Source: Gracilaria vermiculophylla
Taxonomy: Eukaryota > Rhodophyta > Florideophyceae > Gracilariales > Gracilariaceae
Length of the DNA stretch: 64,000 nt
Direction: 5' to 3'
Assembly (NCBI GenBank): GCA_019155205.2
Contig: JAHNZQ020000308.1
Location: forward strand, 4,281,858 to 4,345,857
The notes beneath the pieces are model-generated. The model worked only from the letters and a program-made list of their open reading frames with translations, was not told where the DNA came from and searched no databases. Each line of letters begins with the position of its first letter. Position 1 is the stretch's first letter. Made by a program: the position numbers and the translations under genes. Below, one piece after another: positions 11,845-21,505 of the stretch.

Positions 11845-12270
11845 TCAGCTGTCAGTTGTCAGCATCCTCCTACGCACCTCACCCAGTAGCTCCCTCGCCT
11901 TCACCCTCAACACCTGCGCCTCCCGAACCACCCTCTCCCCGAATCGCAACGCGCCCGCCACGGCCGCCCGCCGATCAAATGCAGCCACGTACCGCTCAAG
12001 TCTCGCCAAGCGCGGCGTGTAGAAGAAGCTCACCGGCCGCCCCCGCGTGAGATATCCCGTTCCGATCGCCGCCACCGCTCCCGCGCCAAACCCCACACCG
12101 CAGTACGCGCCCACCCCAAATCCGGCCCCGAACTGCACGCCCGCGTTCGCCGCCACCCCCAGCCCGAAGAACGGGCCGGCGCCGCAACCCACGCCGAACG
12201 CCCAGCCCGCCCCGCCGAGCAGAAGCGTCTTTGGCGGCGGCGGAAGCGCGTACTCGGAGTGTGCCGCCAT
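11845..12270 (-). CDS. glycine-rich hydrophobic small protein
   Basis: A 141-aa protein starting at a good ATG (12270). Residues ~18-75 form a long Gly/Ala/Phe-rich hydrophobic stretch with GxGxG-type spacing (GFGVGAYCGVGFGAGAV). It could pack as glycine-zipper membrane helices. The C-terminal half is basic and helical (ARLERYVAAFDRRAA, REAQVLRVKARELLG). The pattern resembles small organelle-associated glycine-rich proteins of plants and algae, such as the cadmium-induced AS8-like group; that similarity is from memory of the pattern only. It is divergent from the phycobiliprotein-like gene, with about 200 bp between the two start codons. Confidence 0.6.
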   Translation of the reverse strand: MAAHSEYALPPPPKTLLLGGAGWAFGVGCGAGPFFGLGVAANAGVQFGAGFGVGAYCGVGFGAGAVAAIGTGYLTRGRPVSFFYTPRLARLERYVAAFDRRAAVAGALRFGERVVREAQVLRVKARELLGEVRRRMLTTDS

Positions 12271-12467
12271 GGCGCGCTTGATGCCGCACCGCGCTGTTGC
12301 CTGTGCACGCCGTGGTCCTCACCTAGCCGCCCCCAATTCCCCCGTCGGCGGAGATGCGCTGCGGCTTGCTCGTGCACACGGCCGTGCGCCGGCCGGCCGC
12401 CGTGCAGTGAACTGATCACACCGGCTCTGTGATCCGCTTGATCTGGTTGCCTGACGCGAGATAGCCC
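12271..12467. promoter_or_regulatory. bidirectional promoter region
   Basis: Only 197 bp separate the ATG of the glycine-rich protein (minus) from the first ATG of the phycobiliprotein-like gene (plus), so the two genes must share control sequence. No clear TATA box is visible. If the second ATG (12549) of the plus gene is used, the interval is 278 bp. Confidence 0.5.
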
Positions 12468-13271
12468 ATGCACATCCTCGAAGTGCAGAGCGTAAAGCAC
12501 ACAGCGACACCTATCTCGCAGCGCTGCGTGTCCATCCCGCAACACACCATGGTTCCACCTCTCGTCATCGCTTTCACCCCCTCTATTTCGCTACAGCTTC
12601 GCTGTCCGCCGCCATTACAATACATCCCAAACAACCGTGCCGTCTGCTTGGTGAGAAGCGTGGCGTCCAACACACGGGTACCACGCCCCGCCCCTCCGGT
12701 CGCCGCCCAACCCATCACGCCGCGTGCAAAGCAGTTGATCGAACTACAGAGTCAAAACCCAGTCTTCGATCCACACTTGCTGAATGAACCCCTTGGCCCT
12801 ATTTTTTCCCAACTTCAGGCTCAGTCGCCCCCAGCCTTTGTGCGCTCCTGGCACGTCGCAGACACCGCGTCTGTGGCCTGCTGCATTGCAATCGACACAA
12901 TTGCCGAAGACGCGGACCAAGCGATTGAAAAGGCCCGCGCCTATATACTGCGCCTCTATCCGGGAATTGACCGCCCCGGAGGCGCTCTGTGGCCGTCGCA
13001 GAGAGCCGTCGCGTGTTGGCGCGACCTCTCCGCCTTCGCCCGCGTAGCAGCGTATTTAGTCATATGTGAAACTGGCCTTTCTCCTCGCGGTTTGCACATC
13101 ATGCAGCAGATATATTACGAAATGAATGTCCCTCTGGAAGCGGTACGAACCGGAGTGCATTGTGTGTGTGAACAGCTCGCCGACCGTGCCGCACACAACT
13201 ATGATTCCAAGGCATCCAGAGTCGTCCGCGCCGCCTTCGACCAGTTGCTAGTGTACCTCTCCGCTTTCTAA
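12468..13271 (+). CDS. nuclear phycobiliprotein-like protein
   Basis: The protein is 267 aa from 12468; the second ATG (12549, residue 28) is also possible. Residues ~120-267 follow the phycobiliprotein alpha/beta fold. An A-x-x-x-x-LYPGIDRPGG segment (residues ~158-172) precedes VACWRDLSAFARVAAYLV, matching the family's C-x-R-D chromophore site: Cys183, Arg185, Asp186. YYEMNVPLEAVRTGV follows, matching the allophycocyanin-type Y-x-x-x-x-x-P-x-E-A-V-x-x-G-V helix. The methylated-Asn position of beta subunits is replaced (PGGA). The first ~90 residues are basic and hydroxyl/proline-rich, with AFTP near residue 36, like a red-algal plastid transit peptide. Standard phycobiliprotein alpha and beta subunits are plastid-encoded in red algae, so a nuclear gene is unusual. 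It may be an assembly factor, a minor core subunit or a sensor. Confidence 0.8.
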   Translation: MHILEVQSVKHTATPISQRCVSIPQHTMVPPLVIAFTPSISLQLRCPPPLQYIPNNRAVCLVRSVASNTRVPRPAPPVAAQPITPRAKQLIELQSQNPVFDPHLLNEPLGPIFSQLQAQSPPAFVRSWHVADTASVACCIAIDTIAEDADQAIEKARAYILRLYPGIDRPGGALWPSQRAVACWRDLSAFARVAAYLVICETGLSPRGLHIMQQIYYEMNVPLEAVRTGVHCVCEQLADRAAHNYDSKASRVVRAAFDQLLVYLSAF

Positions 13272-13537
13272 ACGGCCTTTTTGCGCCGCGCTTTCCACGT
13301 CCCTCCCCGCACCCTTTTCTGCTGCTTGCTTAGGCTCAGCCATAGCTACGCCGCGCTTGGCCCGTCCACGTATCGTTCTTCGTGACGGTCACGCAAACCT
13401 GCACGCCTTGCTCCCGTGTAACGCCCACCCCTCATCTCCTCAACCGTAGTACGAAGGGTACATGCGTCTGGTCGCTGTACCGGATTGAGAATTGTGCATG
13501 TCTTTTGCCGGCGCCGTCATCTTATACAACCTGCCGC

Positions 13538-15643
13538 ATGCACGTCAGAGAGCTTGCTGCGCGCTTTGAGCGCCCCGTTCCCACGCAAACAACCTCCTCC
13601 TCCAACGTCGTTCCGGTGCATCAGCTGTCAGGCTCGTCCGTATCAGAATTATGCGAACGTTTTGAGCAAACCGTTATTCACCAACAAAAAGATGTTCATC
13701 GCAATGACTCCATTCCTATACCAAATTCGGATAAGCTACAACTCTCGTCACACCCATCTGCTGTGAGCAACGAAGCGCCTCTTCTTTCTGCCCCTACCAT
13801 TGCCACAACTCCGGTGACTCCGTTGGCATCACAGACCGCAGACGAAATTTCTGCCATCTTGCCAGTTTTTGACGCCCCATCCCATGAAGACGACCAACAT
13901 CATTCTGCACCAATCAGTGATGCATTTCCAATCGCAAATATGCAAACCGCGCTTCCTCCTCAAAAGCCAATCGAAGAGACTCGGGACCAGGTCAGAGCAG
14001 AGCAGCAGCACAGCGAACTGAAGCAATCACAACGCATACCCTCTGAGTTTACTGAAGCTTCCTCGACACACTCGCAATCAACATCATCGGGCAGCACCGT
14101 TCCTCCAATCTCAGACTTTGTCCCTCAATCAATTGATGATGTAGGAATCATTCCGGATGTTAGCGAAGGCGAATTGGACGATATTGACGGCATTGAACGA
14201 GTGGAAGATTATGACTCACAAGACGAAAATCAATCCTCCCACACCTCTTCTGACAATCAAAATGATACGTTTCAACGTGCGGAGACTCTAAGCGATCCAC
14301 ATGTATCATATCGGACCGAAGGAGGGGAGTCATTGCACATAATTGATGGTTCATACTCACATCATGAGAGCGATGGTACAAATAGTAATAGTAGCGATTA
14401 CGAAGGCGACAAGAATAGCGAGGAAGCCGACAACATCATTTTCTCAGACCGTGCAAGTACTTTGATAAGACAGGATCAATCGCACCAAACGTACAGCGGC
14501 TATTCTTGTAGTCCTGACACCGCTCCTATGTCTTCGTTTCACACTTCTACTATACATTCACAAGTACTGTTTTCGAGGGCAACTACATACTCCGCGAGTG
14601 AAGAATATAAGAGCACTAACAACGATTTTATACCTGCTTCGAAACATGGGTCACCTATGGTTCAAAACAACTCTAATGCGCGAAAAACTTTACAAGCAGA
14701 AATGAACGCATCATCCAACCCAAGTAGTGGCTTTCCTCTAGGGGCCAGTGTACCCCCGGCACCATCCCCTCCGTCGTCAGTGCTCGCGCTCGAGGACAGC
14801 ACCTCTTCGGTGAGACCAAATCATGTTCTGGACGAAGTTGCTTCTGAACCGGAAGCGGAATCTGAAGTATACAGTCAAAACCGCATTTGTCCACAGGGTT
14901 CTATCAAACGCCTTCCGAAAGCAAAAGTATTGATAGCAAGGAAAAGGGGTCAGAGTGTCAATTTAGACACAAGAACTACAAGTGGTGATTCAGACCGGCC
15001 AGAAAGGAATGCGGCGGCCTCAGCGGACGAAATTGGACGACGGCGGCTGGTCCGCGAGATTTCGAACCCTGGAGATTTCTTCGCAGGTCAAGTGAGCATG
15101 GTACAGCGAACATCGGATGCGTATTTCCGGGAGCCAGAAGAGGCAGCGGAAGAATGTGACTCACCTCCTTCCCCTAGACGGAAGCCGTTTGGAGACTTGA
15201 GCACATTTCATCGAAAACAGTTGGAGCAAAACCCTTTTCGGAAGCGGTACGATGAATACATCGATGCTGAAGATTTTGACCGAACGCCGGAGTCTCAAGA
15301 GTCCAGTACCTCTGAGTCTAATCTGCTTGGGGAGAACGGAGCAAGCAAAATGAAGTATCGCCCTCGAATGAAATTATTTGGGAGGAAAAACGCTGTTGTC
15401 AGCAAACTGGAGAAGGATCGGTTACGAGCAAAGCGCCACGAGAAACGAAAGGAGGATATTGCACGTCGGAGCACTATTCTGAGTGGGGCTATAGATCGGG
15501 TTTCGATGGCTGCTGACCCTTGGATCGACTTCATAACTGACGCAAAGGCCATGCCTGTTCCTGAAAAGACACGAGGCTCGCTGAGGCGCGCTGTGAAGAG
15601 ATTATTTGGGGGTAAGGGAAAGCAAAGCTTAATCAAAGAGTAA
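13538..15643 (+). CDS. long disordered acidic/serine-rich protein, unknown
   Basis: The protein is 701 aa from the first in-frame ATG at 13538; the frame is open from 13382 without an earlier ATG. The N-terminus has two similar short motifs, VRELAARFERP and VSELCERFEQT, about 35 residues apart, which may be a repeated peptide ligand. The middle ~400 residues are Ser/Asp/Glu/Gln-rich and probably unstructured (EGELDDIDGIE and similar acidic runs). The last ~150 residues are basic and more ordered, with KPFGDLSTFHRKQLEQNPF, a cluster of Arg/Lys (RLRAKRHEKRKEDIARR) and a final RRAVKRLFGGKGKQ. The family is not recognised. A scaffold or cytoskeletal/nuclear adaptor is possible. Confidence 0.7.
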   Translation: MHVRELAARFERPVPTQTTSSSNVVPVHQLSGSSVSELCERFEQTVIHQQKDVHRNDSIPIPNSDKLQLSSHPSAVSNEAPLLSAPTIATTPVTPLASQTADEISAILPVFDAPSHEDDQHHSAPISDAFPIANMQTALPPQKPIEETRDQVRAEQQHSELKQSQRIPSEFTEASSTHSQSTSSGSTVPPISDFVPQSIDDVGIIPDVSEGELDDIDGIERVEDYDSQDENQSSHTSSDNQNDTFQRAETLSDPHVSYRTEGGESLHIIDGSYSHHESDGTNSNSSDYEGDKNSEEADNIIFSDRASTLIRQDQSHQTYSGYSCSPDTAPMSSFHTSTIHSQVLFSRATTYSASEEYKSTNNDFIPASKHGSPMVQNNSNARKTLQAEMNASSNPSSGFPLGASVPPAPSPPSSVLALEDSTSSVRPNHVLDEVASEPEAESEVYSQNRICPQGSIKRLPKAKVLIARKRGQSVNLDTRTTSGDSDRPERNAAASADEIGRRRLVREISNPGDFFAGQVSMVQRTSDAYFREPEEAAEECDSPPSPRRKPFGDLSTFHRKQLEQNPFRKRYDEYIDAEDFDRTPESQESSTSESNLLGENGASKMKYRPRMKLFGRKNAVVSKLEKDRLRAKRHEKRKEDIARRSTILSGAIDRVSMAADPWIDFITDAKAMPVPEKTRGSLRRAVKRLFGGKGKQSLIKE

Positions 15644-16542
15644 ATGCAAAGCTGGTTCTTGACAAAGTTCAGAACCTTTTCTTGTTTCAGACAAAAGAGG
15701 TGCAACTGAAACAAATAATGACACTCACTGGAATGGTTGGCTCCGGCCAGTGTACCAAGGTTTCCATGACTTTAATTGTGTCAAATTGAACATCGAACAG
15801 TCAAGGGTTGAAGATTTTTGTCTGGTATAGAACTGCATCAACGCAGCTTTATTATGAAGTGCCCTAACCAGCCACTTCCCCGAGAAAAGATACATACGAG
15901 GGCCTACGTTCTGCTTCACCTTAAACGTAGAACGCTTCATCGTCATCGAATGCAAGCAAGAGAAATACGGATATCGTTGCTCTCCCTACAAGCTTTGTTT
16001 GGTTTTGGTATTGACGCACTGAGTTTCACACCCGTGTAGATTCGTTCCTTCGATTTAGGAGCTATACTGTCTGTCACATGATTCTAATTCAAGTTTCTGG
16101 TATGTTAGCAGGCGTTGTCCCAAAGCTTTGGGTCCAAAATACCACTGAACGGGTTATTCACTTATGCCCCGGTGGAATACCTTTCTCCAGAACAGAGGGC
16201 TTCTGCCGGCCACATCCGATATGCATCAAAGATGCAACAAAGAAAGGCACGCTGTTCTATAACATGAGCAATTCACAGCAAGGCACGTTTGAAGCTAAAT
16301 GTTGTGTCTTACTTGCCACTCTAAATGCTCTGACGTGGAAGTAAAGATTTCCAGACAGAAACACAGCAAAGGCGGCTTCAACGCATGGCATTGAAAACAA
16401 GACAGGACTCTCGAAGCCACACTGGGGAAACAGGCACGTTGGATGAGGGGTAAGGAAGGTACGTTTTTAGCTTTCCTTCGCCAGCAAGTATTCCATAAGA
16501 TGCTCAAACCGCAGAGCTAATCACGCGGTAACCATGATAGTC
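15644..16542. other. intergenic, convergent 3' ends
   Basis: Lies between the 3' end of the disordered-protein gene and the 3' end of the small coiled-coil gene. No supported gene is present; the short frames are unconvincing. Confidence 0.45.
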
Positions 16543-16962
16543 TCAGGTGGCTTGTAGGGTGCGGATCAAATCATCGATGGCATTGGCAACATGGTCTTTG
16601 TCGACGTTCTGTTGCATGGCAGTGCGCACAAGGCGTTCGCTTTCCCGAAGGGCAGTTGCGAACTGCGGGTCTTCTGCCTGATGGGACAGATTCGCAATCC
16701 GAGATGCTTCGGCCCACAGCGCGTTCTCATCTGGGATGCTGTTGATTAGCGACGCGGATGCAGCAAGCTGGAGGTGAATCGGGTCCGTTTTCGCAGCAAG
16801 CTGTTTAGCAAGGTCAGCATTCAATATGCTCTGCATTTGGAACTCACGCTCGAAACGCCACTTCGAAACTTTAACCTTTTCTTCTAGATTCAGAATTTCA
16901 TCGTAGGCCTTCTGGAGGGTCTGCGTCGAGAGCGTCTGTGGTTCGTTTTCGACAGCCTTCAT
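16543..16962 (-). CDS. small coiled-coil protein, unknown
   Basis: The protein is 139 aa from the first ATG at 16962 (MKAVENEPQTL). The frame is open upstream to 17046 but without an ATG, and that part (SRTAFFCQICFEHNQG) could be an upstream exon. Residues ~10-60 are predicted helical and coiled (LQKAYDEILNLEEKVKVSKW), followed by more helical sequence (ALWAEASRIANLSHQ and ANAIDDLIRTLQAT). There is no signal peptide or catalytic motif. The family is not recognised. Confidence 0.5.
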   Translation of the reverse strand: MKAVENEPQTLSTQTLQKAYDEILNLEEKVKVSKWRFEREFQMQSILNADLAKQLAAKTDPIHLQLAASASLINSIPDENALWAEASRIANLSHQAEDPQFATALRESERLVRTAMQQNVDKDHVANAIDDLIRTLQAT

Positions 16963-17655
16963 TCCCAGCGTCAACCCCTGATTGTGCTCAAAGCAGATTT
17001 GACAGAAAAAAGCTGTTCGAGACTCGAACGGCACCGATAGGAACAAGGCTATTCGTCCATGGACGGTGGCATCTTACTACGTTTCACCATCCATTTTGAT
17101 CAGCATCGCTTTCATCCAAACATCACGTTGCGGACTTGTCGACGTATACAACGGCGCGAGAGGATATGTCCTGAGGTCCAAAGCCAGGACTCAAAATTGA
17201 CCATCCTTGGGTCCTCTGTAAGGCTGATGCGTACAGGTCCATAACAAGCCAATATGCGGGTGCCACGTCCTGATAGCTTGTTTCAAAGAGATGCGGAACA
17301 AAGGATTTTCGTGCCTTGGCGTCTAGCAAATCAATGGCCCACGTCGTCCCGCCTTAATCCAATCAACGTGCCTTGCGGTCAACGAACAGGGACGGGTCCA
17401 GAGTTATGAACGTAGCTGTGTAAGCATGGGCCACAGAGTGCTCAAAAATTGCACAACTTTCCCGTGGGAGCCCCCTTCGCCCCGGCACAACGAGCCAGCG
17501 TTCACCTCCATTTTGCACACGTCTCGCCGCAGAGCCTAGATCCGAGTCTTGTTTGCCACATATACGGACCAGACGACGACGGTCTAGAGCAACTGCTGAC
17601 TCCGTCGCCCATCCGGGGAAACATCGTTTTCAAAATTTCACAACATCAACTACAA

Positions 17656-19392
17656 ATGGCATCTTCAAGTTCTGCGCATACCATGCAGCTTCCGAAGAAG
17701 GAAGGTTTCGAGAAGCCTAACGGTCCTGTCGCCCTCATTGTCATGGACGGTGTGGGTCAGGCGCCAGATGCCGAATGGAACGCGGTCACTACCTCACGCA
17801 CTCCGTTTCTAGACAAGCTCATGGCCGGTGAAGGCCCCAACGGCTCAAAGTCTTTGTTCTGCGAATTAGACGCGTCTGGTAAATCTGTCGGCTTGCCGAG
17901 CATGGGTGATATGGGCAACTCCGAAGTTGGTCACAACGCCCTCGGTGCTGGTCGCGTCTTCGACCAGGGCGCGAAGCTCGTTAACAATGCTTTTCGCTCC
18001 GGTGACTTTAAGAGCGAGGTCTGGCAATGGCTCGTTGAAAAACCAGTTGCGAGTGACACGAGTACCTTTCACATGATTGGTCTGTACTCGGACGGAAATG
18101 TGCATGCCCATGTCAATCACGTTTTCCAGCTTATTGATGCAGCAGTGGATGATGGCGTGAAGAGAATTCGACTTCATGTGCTAGCCGATGGGCGTGATGT
18201 ACTGGACAGATCCGCGATCGACTACTTTGGTCCACTCGAAAAGCGTCTTGCCGTCTTGCGGAAAGAAGGAATCGATATTTGGGTTGCTAGTGGTGGTGGT
18301 CGGATGGTTACCACCATGGATCGCTATGAGGCAGATTGGGGTATTGTTGAAAACGGCTGGAGAGCGCACTGTCTCGGCGACACTACTCTGGATACTTTCA
18401 AGACATGCATTTCTGCCGTAGAGCATTACTACGAGGATGACACTATGGTTGATCAGTATATGCCTCCTTTCGTTATCGTTGACGACGATGATAATCCGAG
18501 AGGGTCAATGCAAGACGGTGATTCTGTTCTTTTCTGGAACTTCCGAGGAGATCGTGCCATTGAGATTTCAGCGGCGTTTGAAGCAGAAGAGGGAGAATTC
18601 AGCCATTTTGATCGCAAGCGTGTACCGGATATTCGCTACGCTGGTATGATGCAATACGACGGTGATGCCGGTATCCCTAAACGGTTTTTGGTTTCGCCTC
18701 CACAAATAGATAACACTGTTGGTGAATATGTGGTCAAGAATGGGATGAAACGCTTTTCCGTGTCTGAAACGCAAAAGTACGGACATGTTACATATTTCTA
18801 CAATGGGAACCGTGCTGCGAAATTTGACGAAGAAAAGGAGAAGTACGTTTGCATTCCGTCCTACAAACAGAGAGAACATTCGAGGCCGTGGATGAGGGCT
18901 GCGGAAATCTCGGATAGTATTCTGGAAGAAATGGACAGTTTTAATCCAGACCTCATGGTTGTCAACTATGCCAATGGCGACATGGTAGGTCATACTGGAC
19001 ACATGGTTGCTTCCCGTCTTGCCATGGAATGTGTTGATCTTTGTCTAGCTCGCGTTCTTCCAGAAATCATTAAGCGAGACGGAGTAGTTATTCTCACAGC
19101 TGACCATGGGAATTGCGACATCATGGCTGAGGTCGGCAAAGATGGCAAACCGAAGGAAGGCAATCAACCTGAAGGATGGAAAGCAAAAGTTTCACATACG
19201 AAGCAGCGCGTGCCTTGCATGATCATTGGAAAAGAAATGCACAAGTACGAAATTGACACCTCGGTCAGGTGGGGAGATGATCCTGCCTGCAAGCATCCTG
19301 GCATTGCAAACCTTGGGGCAACAGTTCTTAATTTGCTTGGACTTAAGGAACCGGCTAACTTTTTGCCGTCAATCCTGGTCCCGAAAACCTAG
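17656..19392 (+). CDS. gpmI: 2,3-bisphosphoglycerate-independent phosphoglycerate mutase
   Basis: Interconverts 3- and 2-phosphoglycerate in glycolysis and gluconeogenesis without a phospho-cofactor, using two metal ions. The protein is 578 aa from the ATG at 17656, the usual length for this plant/bacterial-type enzyme. The frame stays open upstream to 17449, but there is no ATG there. The alkaline-phosphatase-superfamily motifs are all visible: VMDGVGQAP with metal ligand Asp31, MGNSEVGHNALGAGRV with catalytic Ser89, DGRDV, NFRGDRA, and the C-terminal TADHGNCDIM with Asp483 and His484. No plastid transit peptide is obvious from this start, so a cytosolic location is likely. It converges with the SRPBCC gene, 200 bp apart. 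Confidence 0.95.
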   Translation: MASSSSAHTMQLPKKEGFEKPNGPVALIVMDGVGQAPDAEWNAVTTSRTPFLDKLMAGEGPNGSKSLFCELDASGKSVGLPSMGDMGNSEVGHNALGAGRVFDQGAKLVNNAFRSGDFKSEVWQWLVEKPVASDTSTFHMIGLYSDGNVHAHVNHVFQLIDAAVDDGVKRIRLHVLADGRDVLDRSAIDYFGPLEKRLAVLRKEGIDIWVASGGGRMVTTMDRYEADWGIVENGWRAHCLGDTTLDTFKTCISAVEHYYEDDTMVDQYMPPFVIVDDDDNPRGSMQDGDSVLFWNFRGDRAIEISAAFEAEEGEFSHFDRKRVPDIRYAGMMQYDGDAGIPKRFLVSPPQIDNTVGEYVVKNGMKRFSVSETQKYGHVTYFYNGNRAAKFDEEKEKYVCIPSYKQREHSRPWMRAAEISDSILEEMDSFNPDLMVVNYANGDMVGHTGHMVASRLAMECVDLCLARVLPEIIKRDGVVILTADHGNCDIMAEVGKDGKPKEGNQPEGWKAKVSHTKQRVPCMIIGKEMHKYEIDTSVRWGDDPACKHPGIANLGATVLNLLGLKEPANFLPSILVPKT

Positions 19393-19593
19393 ACTCTGTG
19401 TCATGAAATTGTAGTTTTGGGTTAATAATGCACATATGGCTGAACGTGCTTTTAGTAGGAATAGTCATAGATGTGGTTCACCACTTATCAAGTCTGCAAC
19501 TATCAGTAACATAGCCCGTGGGGTAAAATTGAATTAAGGTGGGCGGCATTAAAGGATATGATTTCGCAGACAGCTAATGATGTGATGCAGTTA

Positions 19594-20325
19594 TCATTCC
19601 GATATAGGCACGTAGTGCCCCTTAATGGCCTCTTCCCGAATCGCTGCCAGCATTTTTGGAATTTCCTTTAACGTCTTACGTTCGACCATCCACATGGGAA
19701 ACAAGGGGAACGGCTGTGCAACAAGATCATATTCGACGATGACATGGTCTGGACCTTCCTTCAAGACATAGCGACCTTCAAACTCTGGAAACTCGCGACC
19801 TTCAACTCGGGAGAAGGTCACGCTTCTTTGTGAGAAGTCCTCAGAAATACGAAGCAGCAACCTTGAGGTAAGAGATAGTTTCCGAGAAATGAGACCCGTC
19901 TGATCAAGATACAAATGCTCACCCCGCTTTTCGAGGTGGCTAGTTAGTATATTTGGCATGTATAGATGGATTTTATCATAAGCGGTGATTACTTTCCACA
20001 CTCGTTCCATTGGTGTTTCAACCTTTACTGATCCCGAGACACGGCGACGGCGACCTCCCATGTTCTCCGCTTTGATTGAGACAAGCACTTCTCTGGCTTT
20101 GTCATCCGAAGTGTTAGAGTCGATGCGTACTTGCCTTTCGAGGATTTTCACAGATTTTGTTGGCGTATCGCTCGCAGTGCAGTAGACAGCGAGGCGTGGT
20201 CGACGTGACAATCGGTGGACGACTAGACGGTTTGATGTGCAACAGATAATCTTGTTGAAACATTGTGCCTGAGATGTGTAGATGGCAGAGGAAGCAAAAG
20301 CTGTGGAATTGCGTACTATAGACAT
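19594..20325 (-). CDS. SRPBCC/START-like (polyketide cyclase/Coq10-type) protein, probably plastid
   Basis: A 243-aa protein. Residues ~1-65 are poor in acidic residues and rich in Ser, Arg and Cys, like a transit peptide. Residues ~75-230 fit the helix-grip SRPBCC fold: VSGSVKVETPMERVWKVITA, YMPNILTSHLEKRG, a beta-rich middle (RSVTFSRVEGREFPEFEGRY) and VEYDLVAQPFPLFPMWMVER. The C-terminal helix is KTLKEIPKMLAAIREEAIK. Family members bind lipids or isoprenoid quinones and several algal and plant ones are thylakoid-associated. The ligand is unknown. Confidence 0.8.
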   Translation of the reverse strand: MSIVRNSTAFASSAIYTSQAQCFNKIICCTSNRLVVHRLSRRPRLAVYCTASDTPTKSVKILERQVRIDSNTSDDKAREVLVSIKAENMGGRRRRVSGSVKVETPMERVWKVITAYDKIHLYMPNILTSHLEKRGEHLYLDQTGLISRKLSLTSRLLLRISEDFSQRSVTFSRVEGREFPEFEGRYVLKEGPDHVIVEYDLVAQPFPLFPMWMVERKTLKEIPKMLAAIREEAIKGHYVPISE

Positions 20326-20957
20326 GCTTGTAGAACGGATCGGTAAGGCAGTTGCAACGTTGAGACAAAAGTTCTCAATGACACAACCCGAGCTAAATTA
20401 CCTATCCGACCGGCGACGGGTTTGATGATGTAGGTGACGGGGAAGGTTTAAACGCAGGCTGGCGCACGCGAATGTCGCAGGAGGAGGACCGGTCTTGCTA
20501 TCTCTTACCTATGCGATGTGCGCTTTCATCAGATGTGTGGATGGTAGCCGAGGATAACCCTGTATCTAAATTCCGCGCGTGCCTTGGGCGCCACAGAATG
20601 ACGGCCTCCATGTTGATATGCAACGCCTTCGAAGTCGAACTTTTCATGAAAACTTTCCTGAAATATATGACAAAAAGCATGAAACATTTTTGTGTTTCAT
20701 CAAAACAAAATCTTTTTCAGCATTTTCTCTTTTCATGATTTTTGTTGCGCGCCGCCGGCGTCGTACATGTCATTGCATCGTGGTACCATGAAGCTGAAAA
20801 TACTTCAGTTGATCGTATAGCAGAACAAATCATTCCGCTGTCCTCCGATCGTATAGGTTTCGCTGCATATCTTCTACACCAGTTTTCTCCACCGTCTGTC
20901 CGCCCCGGCACCTTTAGGTGCGAATATTTCACTTGGTACTATTATTTGTTTGACAGA
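20326..20957. promoter_or_regulatory. divergent promoter region of SRPBCC and eL31 genes
   Basis: About 630 bp separate the start of the SRPBCC gene (minus) from the eL31 start codon (plus). Frames here are short and unconvincing. The 5' untranslated region of eL31 must lie in its right part. Confidence 0.4.
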
Positions 20958-21432
20958 ATGGTAAGTTATTGGCGATCACAACCCCAGCTCTCTCCTGTTG
21001 AGAGAAGTGCTTCCCAACTAGCCGCTGTCCTGAAACGCAACATCACGTCTAACCACGAGCACCTGCCACTATGCATAGGCAAAAGACCGAAAGCCACGCG
21101 GATCTGAGGTAGTCACACGGGACTACACTATCCACCTACACAAGCGACTGTATCGATATGGTTTCAAGAGGAAGGCTCCGCGCGCCATCAAAGTCATTCG
21201 CGAGTTTGCCACTAGGACGATGGGAACCACTGATGTGCGCGTCGATCCGAAGCTGAACAAGGAAGTCTGGAGGACGGGTGTTCGGAACGTGCCGTACCGC
21301 ATCCGCGTTCGTCTGTCCCGGAAGCGCAACGACGACGAGGATGCGAAGGAGCCTCTTTACACACTGGCCTCCTTTGTGCCCGTTTCCAACCCGCACTGCA
21401 AGGGTTTGCAGACTACGACTATCGAGGAGTAA
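20958..21432 (+). CDS. RPL31: 60S ribosomal protein eL31, start codon isolated by an intron
   Basis: A component of the large cytosolic ribosomal subunit near the tunnel exit. The conserved body is unmistakable: [49 protein letters not shown] and [16 protein letters not shown]. The frame upstream of the body closes at a TAG (21076-21078) that is also an acceptor. Reading the ATG at 20958-20960, followed immediately by GTAAGT, an intron of 118 bp (20961-21078, ending TGCATAG with a CTAAC branch site) gives [17 protein letters not shown], a normal eL31 N-terminus. The product is 118 aa. The gene converges with the long coiled-coil gene, with 73 bp between stop codons. Confidence 0.92.
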
Positions 21433-21505
21433 ACGCGACCAGTACGGTTCTGTTCACGCTTCATTTAGTATGAATCTATGTTACCTTTTCATGTTACATT
21501 GTATG

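Noticed and set aside
17449..17655. Upstream extension of the phosphoglycerate mutase frame
   Set aside because: It begins at a TTG without any in-frame ATG, and the enzyme is full length from 17656.
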